In this document: one piece after another, positions 53,207 to 61,610 of the stretch | Numbering within the stretch: the first letter of the stretch is position 1 | Layout: each line of letters opens with the position of its first letter | Assembly (NCBI GenBank): GCA_025350815.1 | Contig: JANXXE010000057.1 | Span: 1 to 61,610, forward strand | Direction: 5' to 3' | Origin: Myxococcales bacterium | GTDB taxonomy: Bacteria > Myxococcota_A > Polyangia > Fen-1088 | DNA length: 61,610 nucleotides | Notes under the pieces: generated by a model | Told to the model about the DNA's origin: nothing | Database searches by the model: none | What the model saw: only the letters and a program-made list of their open reading frames with translations | Position numbers and translations under genes: made by a program

Positions 53207-55803
53207 CTGGACGTCAGAGCGGTGCGTGCCAGATCGCAGCCGCGCCTGGCCGCGGCATTGGCAGGCTCGCCGCGCAAGGCCGCCTCGAAAGCGCTCAGGG
53301 CGTCGCGGAAGTGGCCCAGGCGGTAGTGCGCCTTTCCCAGCAGCAACTGCGCCCGGACACCGCCGCCCACCTGACTTGCCTCCTGTGCCGCCGCCAGGGC
53401 CGCGGGAAAATCACCATTCTGGAAGGCGCTGTCGGCAGTACTAAGCAGCCGTCCGATGTCCTGTCGCGAATGGGCGGGGGGAGCGACCGCCTTGCGGGTG
53501 AGCGCCGGCGGCTTTGGTGTTGTGGGCCTCATAGTCTTTCTGGCGGCGGCCGCAGCTGGCACCGGGCGGGATGGTGCCGGCGAATCTGCGGGCGTGGGGG
53601 CGACGGCTGCTGCGGCCGCGTTGGTGGTTCCCGGGGCTGCCGCCGCTGGCGTTGCGTGCGGCGTGGCCGGTATCCCGTCCGGGGTCGGCGCGGGTGGTGA
53701 TCGATCACGCCGGTCGCGCGCCAAGATTCCGCCTGCCAGCAATGCGATTGTGCCCGCGATGGCCAGGCCCGTCCGCCAATGATCCACGAGCGACGTGCCT
53801 CGGACCATCGCCGTGGAAGACGGCACCCGAATGCCAAGCGCGCTGGAGCCAGAGGTGCGCACCCGCTCCAGCGTCTCGACCAGCAGTTGCTTGAGCTCAC
53901 CCATTGTTTCGGGCCGGACCTCGGGATTGCGGGCCAGGCAGCGCATGACCACCGCCTCGAGGGAGCTCGGCACGTCCGAGCGCCACTTGTGCAGCGGTTG
54001 CGGGTCTGCCTGGACCTTGTTCCGCCAGACACTGTCGACGTCATCACCCTCGACCGGTGGGTGACCACCGCCCAGCATGAAATACAGGATTCCGCCGACG
54101 GCGTAGATGTCAGTGCGAAAGTCGATTTGCGCTCCCGACGTGATCTGTTCGGGCGCCATGTAGCGCGGGGTTCCCACCGCAGAGTCAGCGCGGGTCAGTT
54201 CGGCGGAGGGCGTGCCCGGCGGGCCCGGGTCGGATCGCAGGAACTTGGCCACCCCGAAGTCCAGCACTTTGACCACGTCGTCGTCGCGATCGCGCTGCAA
54301 CATGATGTTCGATGGCTTCAGATCGCGATGGATGATGCCCGCCTTGTGTGCCGCCTCCAGCCCGCGGCAGATCTGCAGGGCAATCAGCAAGCTGCGCTCG
54401 AACGGAAGTGCCCCATCGCGGTGGACCAGCTTGCCGAGCTCGATTCCGTCGATGTACTCCATGACGAAGAAGAAGTCCCCGCCGTCGGTCGCCCCGCAGT
54501 CGGTCACGTCAGCGATGTTCGGATGCCCGATTTGCGACGACGCGGTCGCCTCCAGGCGAAAGCGTTGAAGCAGTTCGGCCTTTCGCCGCTCGGCATAGTG
54601 CGGGATCTTGATGGCGACGCGCTTGCCGACGCCGGTGTGATGGCCTTCGTAGACACGGCCCATGGCCCCTTCGCCGATCGATCGCCGGATGTAGTAACGG
54701 TCAGCGATGACGGTGCCGATGATCGGATCCGCATCGGCGACGGGTTTCTTGGCCTCCGGCTCCCTGGCCACAGGCTCGACCACGGCATCCGGGGGCGTGG
54801 GTTGCAGGGTCGCTGCACGTGCCACCAGCTGGTCGCGTTCGGCGGTCTCGTCGCGGATGTCGGTTTCGAACAGGTCGCGCATGAACTCCCCCACGCGCAG
54901 GCGGCCCGAGTCGCGGGGAATCAAGGCGTTGATCGCAGCGGACAGCTCATCACCACTTTGGAAGCGCCCATCGGGATCCAGCGCCAGCGCCTTGGCCACC
55001 AGCTGATCCAGCTCGGGCGAGACGTGCCCATTGACGCGCGAGGGCGGCAGAATGCGGTCAAGCTGGCTGCGCGCCTGCTCGTTCGGGAAAAGCTGCCGCC
55101 CGGTCAACAGTTCCCACAGGATGACGCCAGCAGAGAACAGATCGCTGCGGTGGTCGAGGGGCTTGCCCAGATGCTGCTCGGGCGACATGTAGCTGACCTT
55201 GCCCCAGTTGATGCCCGCGGCGGTCTGCGAAAGCTTGCTTTTCCATTTGGCCAGACCGAAGTCGATCAGCTTGACGCCTCCCGTGTACGAGATCATCAGG
55301 TTGGACGGCGAGACGTCACGGTGGATGAGGTGCAGGCCCCCGAGATTGTGGGCGTAACCGAGCGCCGCGGTCACCTCGCCCATCAGGAAAAGCGAAACGC
55401 CCAGCGGGAAGGCGGCGTTTCGTCGCGCGCAGCGGTTCCACACCTCGGTCAGGGTCTTGCCGGGGACGTATTCCATCGCCAGGTAGCCCTGGCGTTTCAC
55501 GATGCCGAAGTCGAAGACGTAGACCAGATTTTCGTGCGACAGCTTGGTGACGACCTTTGCCTCGTCCATGAAGCGCTGGCTCATTTCGTCGGCGTCGCGG
55601 CCGGCCTGCAGATCCTTGATGATTTTGAGGGCCGAGACCCGTTCCAGGCCGGATTGACCCGACAGGGCCATGTACACCTTGCCCATACCGCCGTGGCCCA
55701 GTTCCTTGAGCAACACATAACGGTCCCCGAATCGACGCGGATACGCCCCTGGGTCTGCTGCGTCGGTCGGGGCGGGGGCTAGGCTCACCGGGTGCGGGGC
55801 CAT
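53200..55803 (-). CDS. Ser/Thr protein kinase with two kinase domains, membrane helix and TPR-like tail
   Basis: 867 residues from ATG at 55803; the longer frame above it adds a non-conserved 40 residues. Kinase domain 1 (about 28-295): [10 protein letters not shown]60 (ALKII), [15 protein letters not shown]. Kinase domain 2 (about 368-640): [41 protein letters not shown]. Both keep the HRD and DFG aspartates. A membrane helix follows (about 679-697), then an Ala/Pro-rich linker and a C-terminal TPR-like segment (about 770-867; [35 protein letters not shown]). It is convergent and slightly overlapping with the pseudokinase gene. Substrates unknown. Confidence 0.93.
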   Translation of the reverse strand: MAPHPVSLAPAPTDAADPGAYPRRFGDRYVLLKELGHGGMGKVYMALSGQSGLERVSALKIIKDLQAGRDADEMSQRFMDEAKVVTKLSHENLVYVFDFGIVKRQGYLAMEYVPGKTLTEVWNRCARRNAAFPLGVSLFLMGEVTAALGYAHNLGGLHLIHRDVSPSNLMISYTGGVKLIDFGLAKWKSKLSQTAAGINWGKVSYMSPEQHLGKPLDHRSDLFSAGVILWELLTGRQLFPNEQARSQLDRILPPSRVNGHVSPELDQLVAKALALDPDGRFQSGDELSAAINALIPRDSGRLRVGEFMRDLFETDIRDETAERDQLVARAATLQPTPPDAVVEPVAREPEAKKPVADADPIIGTVIADRYYIRRSIGEGAMGRVYEGHHTGVGKRVAIKIPHYAERRKAELLQRFRLEATASSQIGHPNIADVTDCGATDGGDFFFVMEYIDGIELGKLVHRDGALPFERSLLIALQICRGLEAAHKAGIIHRDLKPSNIMLQRDRDDDVVKVLDFGVAKFLRSDPGPPGTPSAELTRADSAVGTPRYMAPEQITSGAQIDFRTDIYAVGGILYFMLGGGHPPVEGDDVDSVWRNKVQADPQPLHKWRSDVPSSLEAVVMRCLARNPEVRPETMGELKQLLVETLERVRTSGSSALGIRVPSSTAMVRGTSLVDHWRTGLAIAGTIALLAGGILARDRRDRSPPAPTPDGIPATPHATPAAAAPGTTNAAAAAVAPTPADSPAPSRPVPAAAAARKTMRPTTPKPPALTRKAVAPPAHSRQDIGRLLSTADSAFQNGDFPAALAAAQEASQVGGGVRAQLLLGKAHYRLGHFRDALSAFEAALRGEPANAAARRGCDLARTALTSSQ

Positions 55804-55858
55804 CGTAGCAAAAAATTGCCGGGGACGGGCGGGGCCCCGATACTCGACGACGGGGGAC

Positions 55859-56164
55859 ATGCGCCGCGATGCTGGAAACGTGTGGCTTTTGCGGGGTCTT
55901 GGGGCCCTATTGCTGGCGGTCACCTTCGGGTATGTGCCCTACCACTTGTACACGCGGTCGGGCTTCGCGCGGTATCTCGAACGGCGGCGCGATGTCGAGG
56001 CCATTCGTGTCCAGAACGCGCACCTGCGCGCGGAGATTGAACGGATCGAGCGCGAGGCGGAGGCCCTGCGGTCGGATCTGCGGGCGGTCGAGCGCATCGC
56101 CCGCGCCGAGCTGAACTGGGTGCGCCCGGGTGAGGTCATCTTCGATCTTGGGGGCCAGCGGTGA
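55859..56164 (+). CDS. ftsB: FtsB/DivIC-family septum formation initiator
   Basis: 101 residues. A single membrane helix at about 9-29 is followed by a coiled coil (about 40-80, AIRVQNAHLRAEIERIEREAEALRSDLRAVERIARAEL split by typical heptads) and the conserved end LNWVRPGEVIFDL. FtsB links FtsQ and FtsL in the divisome. The start ATG follows GGGGGAC. The stop overlaps the GTG of the GGDEF gene (GTGA, 56161-56164). Confidence 0.88.
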   Translation: MRRDAGNVWLLRGLGALLLAVTFGYVPYHLYTRSGFARYLERRRDVEAIRVQNAHLRAEIERIEREAEALRSDLRAVERIARAELNWVRPGEVIFDLGGQR

Positions 56165-58344
56165 AGCTGTCCCGGCTGCGGGCGCGCGTCGGCTTCGAGG
56201 TGCAACGCGCCTTGCGGGCCGCGTGGGGCACCGGGGTTGCGCTGATCTTCGTGGTCTTGCTGTGGCAGGGTTGGTTCCCGGACCTGACGCTGCCGGGAAC
56301 GGACTGGTCGCGGGCGGCCGCGGCCGCGGTGCTGGTGGCCGTGCTGGTCGCCAAAGTGGCGGGCCGCCTGCGCATGAGCGAGCGGCGCCGCGCAGCCTGG
56401 CGCGAGATTCTTTCGGACATCGAACTCGGCCTGCTGTTGCTGACGGCCACCTATGTTTTCCTGGCGGTGCTGGGCGGGGTGTCCTCGGCGGTCTACCCAC
56501 TGGTCTATGCGCTGGTCAGCTTCCTGGTTACCTTCCACCGTCTATGGGTGGGTATTCCTTTGGCGCTGGCGGCCATGGGCTTCGAGGCGGTGATGGCGTT
56601 TTCGCCCTTTACAGCCCCTGGTGCGGCGCTGGTCTTCCCGGGTCACGCGGGTTTCATCGCGATCTTCGCGCTGCTGAATGTCGTTTTTCTGCACGCCGAG
56701 GTGGCGCGGCAGCGACGTGAGCGCCGGCGGCGGCTGGCCGAAGAAGTCGCCTCCATGCGGCAGGAGGCGCGTGATTTTCGACTGATCTCGACCGCGCTTG
56801 GCAGCGAAAGCCGCGTCCGCACGCGCGAGGAAGAAGAAGAGAAGCTATCGCAGGGATCGATCGAGACCATTCACGAACAGCTGTTCGCGACGCTGGATCT
56901 GCTGCGGCGCTCGCTGCATCTGCAGACCTGCGCGCTGGTGTGGCTGGACGCATCGGGCGAGCGCCTGAAGGTGAAGGAAATGGCGAGCGACGCGCCCAAC
57001 CTGGCCGAGGGGTCGCTGCTGGCAAAGACCGGCGTGTTCGGCGCGCTGTTCCGGGACGGCAAGCCGTTCGCGCTGGAGAATCCCAGACCGTCCCTGCTGC
57101 CGTATTACGACGGCCCCGTCGAGGTGTCGGCCTTTCTGGGCGTGCCGGTCAGCGAGGGGCGCACGGTTCGCGGGGCCCTGATTGCGGATCGCAAGACGGG
57201 TCAGGCATTCGCGCAAAACGAGATCGACCTGGTGGTCAGCGCGGGCGCGCAGGTGATGCGCATCGTGCAGTCCGAACGGGTCTTCCAGGCGGTCGAGCGT
57301 TCAAAGAACGAGCACGAGCGGTTCTACCGGGCATCGGCCGCGCTGAATCGGGCGCTGACGTTGGAAGAGGTCTACGACGCCGCGGTCGAAGGGGCGCGCA
57401 GCGTCTGCGAATTCGAGTTCACGGCCCTGGCAACTTTCGATGACAAGAAGGGCATTCACACGGTCTGCCGTGCGGTGGGCGAGGGGGCGTCCGCACTGGA
57501 AGGCACCGAGCACCGCGATCCCGCGTCGCTGGTGTCCATGGTTGTGAAGAACAAGCTGGCCTTGCCCGCCGCGGGCGAGTGGCGCGATCACGACGCGGTC
57601 CACGTATTCGACCCATCGGTGCGCCTGCGCGGGTTCGAGTCGCTACTGGTGCTGCCCCTGCTGGTCAAGGACGAGGTCATCGGGACCTTCACCGTGGCCG
57701 CGCGCCGCCCGGGTGCCTTTCCGACGGACAGGCGCGAGATGCTGGGCGTGATAGCGAACCAAGTCGCCATCTCGCTGCAGAACGGCCGCATGTACCAGGT
57801 GCTGGAAGAACAGGCCACCACCGATGGTCTAACGTCGCTGGTGAATCACCGGACCTTCCAGGAAAGGTTCGCCGCGATGCTGGGCCGCGCGGATCGGCAT
57901 CAGTTCCGCATCGCCCTCATCCTGACGGACATCGACCACTTCAAGAAGGTCAACGACACCTACGGCCACCCGACGGGTGACGAGGTCTTGCGGCGGGTGG
58001 CCAGTATCCTGAAGGCCAGCGCCCGCAAGATTGACATCGTCGCGCGCTACGGCGGCGAAGAATTCGCGATGGTTCTCGAGGCCACGGACCGCGTGGGCGC
58101 GCGCCAACTGGCCGAACGCGTGCGCCAGGAAGTCGCACAACAGTTATTCGAATCGTCCAAGGGCCCGTTCTCGGCGGCGCTGTCCCTGGGCGTGGCGATT
58201 TATCCGGACGACGCGCGCACCAAGCAAGAGATCATCAGCCGCGCCGACCAATCGCTGTACGCGGCCAAGGACGGCGGCCGCAACCGGACCGTCTGTTACG
58301 GCGATCTGGAAAAAGATCGCGCGAAGCTCAAAGCGGCGGGTTAG
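56161..58344 (+). CDS. Membrane diguanylate cyclase with two GAF domains (GGDEF)
   Basis: 727 residues from GTG at 56161. N-terminal membrane helices (about 20-175), a coiled-coil linker rich in Glu and Arg (about 180-235), GAF 1 (about 240-380), GAF 2 (about 390-550) and a GGDEF domain (about 560-725). The active-site motif is GGEEF (631-635), and RKID (622-625) five residues before it is a product-inhibition I-site. It should make c-di-GMP from GTP in response to ligands of the GAF domains. The gene overlaps ftsB by 4 bp and is followed 7 bp later by the TPR membrane protein, forming one operon. Confidence 0.93.
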   Translation: MKLSRLRARVGFEVQRALRAAWGTGVALIFVVLLWQGWFPDLTLPGTDWSRAAAAAVLVAVLVAKVAGRLRMSERRRAAWREILSDIELGLLLLTATYVFLAVLGGVSSAVYPLVYALVSFLVTFHRLWVGIPLALAAMGFEAVMAFSPFTAPGAALVFPGHAGFIAIFALLNVVFLHAEVARQRRERRRRLAEEVASMRQEARDFRLISTALGSESRVRTREEEEEKLSQGSIETIHEQLFATLDLLRRSLHLQTCALVWLDASGERLKVKEMASDAPNLAEGSLLAKTGVFGALFRDGKPFALENPRPSLLPYYDGPVEVSAFLGVPVSEGRTVRGALIADRKTGQAFAQNEIDLVVSAGAQVMRIVQSERVFQAVERSKNEHERFYRASAALNRALTLEEVYDAAVEGARSVCEFEFTALATFDDKKGIHTVCRAVGEGASALEGTEHRDPASLVSMVVKNKLALPAAGEWRDHDAVHVFDPSVRLRGFESLLVLPLLVKDEVIGTFTVAARRPGAFPTDRREMLGVIANQVAISLQNGRMYQVLEEQATTDGLTSLVNHRTFQERFAAMLGRADRHQFRIALILTDIDHFKKVNDTYGHPTGDEVLRRVASILKASARKIDIVARYGGEEFAMVLEATDRVGARQLAERVRQEVAQQLFESSKGPFSAALSLGVAIYPDDARTKQEIISRADQSLYAAKDGGRNRTVCYGDLEKDRAKLKAAG

Positions 58345-58351
58345 CGGGTCC

Positions 58352-60247
<1,896 letters not shown>

Positions 60248-60351
60248 AAACGCATCGCGGCGGGTCTGTATAGTGCGGTCGAACACCAGTTGTCCACCGC
60301 GAACTCGCTACCCGTCGACGGCCGCCGGGAAAGCGTGTTACGCATTTGCCC

Positions 60352-61533
60352 ATGACGGATCCGGTGCGTCGACAGTTGTTGCTGGGTGCGGGCGCGCTGG
60401 CGCTGGGCGGGCGGCTGGCGCGTGCGGCGGACGTCAAGATCGAACAGCCCAGGGTCAGCGCCGGCACGCTTCCGCTGGCGGACTTCCGGCCGAAAAGCAT
60501 GCTGCACGCGAAGGAAACGGCAGTGCCGCGGGCCCGGTTTCCGGTCATCGATTTCCACACGCACGTCACCTCGGGCAACGGGCGCAAACTGGGGACGCCG
60601 CCCGAGAACATTTTGCCCTGGATGGATCGCAAGAATCTGCGCGCCCTCGTCAACCTGACCGGCGGGACGGGCGCCGGGCTGGCCGAGACTGTCAAGCGCT
60701 ACGACCTGTCCCGGCCGGGACGTTTCGTGACCTTCACCGAGCCGTCATGGGATCGCGTTGCCGAGCCGGGCTATGCCAAGTGGCAGGGTGATGAGATCGC
60801 CCGCGCCGTCCAGCAGGGTGCGCGCGGATTGAAGATTCTCAAGACGCTGGGCCTGTACCTGCGCGAGCAGGGCCAATCTGGTCCGTTGGTCAAGGTGGAC
60901 GATCCCCGTTTCGATCCGATGTGGGAGGCCTGCGCTGCGGCCAAGGTTCCGGTCGCCATGCATGTGTCTGACCCCGAGGCGTTCTTCCTGCCCGTGGACG
61001 CATCCAACGAACGCCTGGAGGAATTGGGTGGGCACCCCACCTGGTCGTTCCACGGCAAAGACTTCCCCAGCAACCGCGAGATCATGGAGGCGCGCAACCG
61101 CGTTCTGGCCCGCCATCCGCGAACGACGTTTGTCACCTTGCACGTGGGCAACGGCGCGGAGAATCTGGCCTTCGTCGGCGAGTGCCTGGATCGATACAAG
61201 AACATGCACGTCGACATCGCGGCGCGCATTGGTGAACTTGGCCGCCAGCCACGCGCGTCCGGCGTGCTTTTCGACAAGTACCAGGATCGCATCCTGTTCG
61301 GGACTGACAGCTCGCCGCCCGCAGCGGGCGATCTGGCCACCGAGCGCGCGGTCGAGCGGAGCTACGAGATCTACTTCCGCTTCCTTGAAACACGGGACGA
61401 GTACTTCAGCTATTCGACCGGCCCGGTGCCTTCGCAGGGGCGCTGGATGATTTACGGTCTTGGACTGGCCGATAGCGTTTTGCAGAAGGTTTATGCGGAC
61501 AACGCGGCCCGGCTGCTGCGCATGCCATTATGA
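60352..61533 (+). CDS. Tat-exported amidohydrolase-2 family enzyme
   Basis: 393 residues from ATG at 60352; an in-frame TTG at 60346 adds two residues. The Tat-type signal VRRQLLLGAGALALGG runs to about residue 25. The catalytic barrel has DFHTH (H69, H71), then GLKILKTLG with a possible metal lysine, MHVSDPEAF, TLHVGNGAEN and GTDSSPP with the late Asp, the metal-ligand set of amidohydrolase-2/ACMSD-type hydrolases and decarboxylases. The C-terminus ends VYADNAARLL, where family members usually bring in the last helix. Substrate unknown. The next gene starts 10 bp later in the same direction. Confidence 0.88.
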   Translation: MTDPVRRQLLLGAGALALGGRLARAADVKIEQPRVSAGTLPLADFRPKSMLHAKETAVPRARFPVIDFHTHVTSGNGRKLGTPPENILPWMDRKNLRALVNLTGGTGAGLAETVKRYDLSRPGRFVTFTEPSWDRVAEPGYAKWQGDEIARAVQQGARGLKILKTLGLYLREQGQSGPLVKVDDPRFDPMWEACAAAKVPVAMHVSDPEAFFLPVDASNERLEELGGHPTWSFHGKDFPSNREIMEARNRVLARHPRTTFVTLHVGNGAENLAFVGECLDRYKNMHVDIAARIGELGRQPRASGVLFDKYQDRILFGTDSSPPAAGDLATERAVERSYEIYFRFLETRDEYFSYSTGPVPSQGRWMIYGLGLADSVLQKVYADNAARLLRMPL

Positions 61534-61543
61534 GCCGACTTTC

Positions 61544-61610
61544 ATGACCAGACTTTTGCGCTTGTTGTTCGTCCTGCTTGCGGTCGCGGGCTGTACCGCC
61601 TCGGCCAAGC
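61544..61610 (+). CDS. Lipoprotein N-terminus (cut by window end)
   Basis: Only the first 22 codons from ATG at 61544 are in the window. They form a clear lipoprotein signal: TRLLRLLFVLLAVAGC, with the lipidated cysteine at residue 17. It follows the amidohydrolase gene by 10 bp and probably belongs to the same operon. Nothing can be said about its function. Confidence 0.75.
   Translation, partial: MTRLLRLLFVLLAVAGCTASAK

Noticed and set aside
53779-55782. A 667-codon plus-strand frame opposite the double kinase
   Set aside because: It mirrors the conserved kinase domains on the other strand and has shadow-like composition.

Overview
The window is GC-rich, densely coding chromosomal DNA, most likely from an uncultured or poorly studied member of the Myxococcota (Polyangia-like). 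The evidence is a C-terminal MYXO-CTERM-type tag on a metallophosphoesterase, Ser/Thr kinases with PEGA and TPR-like tails, giant LamG/PA14 surface proteins, a 12-fold cysteine-rich repeat lipoprotein, and Gly/Ser-rich linker lipoproteins. The core genes (nuoB, cysS, aroE, xseA, ftsB and the isc set) show that it is chromosome rather than plasmid or phage. I see no tRNA, rRNA, IS element, CRISPR array or prophage.

Layout. 1-10588 (minus): two giant secreted paralogues in tandem, the first cut by the window edge. 10728-17047: Tat-type exported sugar-metabolism enzymes at both ends, flanking an A-type Fe-S carrier + orphan NuoB pair, a sulfite-oxidase-fold protein, a rhodanese-ThiF fusion and a GNAT. 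17123-18440: a small membrane protein and a class II Fic protein behind an inverted repeat. 18597-30639: mostly surface and lipoproteins (YCF48-like propeller, cysteine-rich repeat protein, metallophosphoesterase, truncated outer-membrane barrel, Gly-rich linker protein), plus a VIT-family transporter and a signal-less sugar-binding protein. 30713-39665: short housekeeping operons (ArsC-like/DUF1684; ferritin-like; lipoprotein-xseA-aroE; cysS) and conserved hypotheticals. 39671-43102: a nucleotidyltransferase-aminotransferase fusion of the 2-aminoethylphosphonate type, translationally coupled to a zinc-type dehydrogenase, then an SRPBCC protein.

43711-49429 is a complete isc operon (iscS-iscU-iscA-hscB-hscA-fdx-iscX). 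It is headed by a MerR-family regulator with a C-terminal four-cysteine motif instead of the usual Rrf2-type IscR, and a perfect 16-bp palindrome lies in the promoter. Most genes from hscB on overlap their neighbour. 49433-50998 carries a half-size GDT1 transporter, an RsuA-type pseudouridine synthase and trmL. 51062-55803 has a convergent pair: a PEGA pseudokinase lacking the catalytic HRD aspartate, and a protein with two apparently active kinase domains. 55859-60247 links ftsB by a GTGA overlap to a GAF-GAF-GGDEF cyclase, followed by a PMT/TMTC-like TPR membrane protein. The window ends with a Tat-type amidohydrolase and the first codons of a lipoprotein.

A recurring feature is a TANNNT box 7-9 nt upstream of several start codons, which suggests frequent leaderless transcription.
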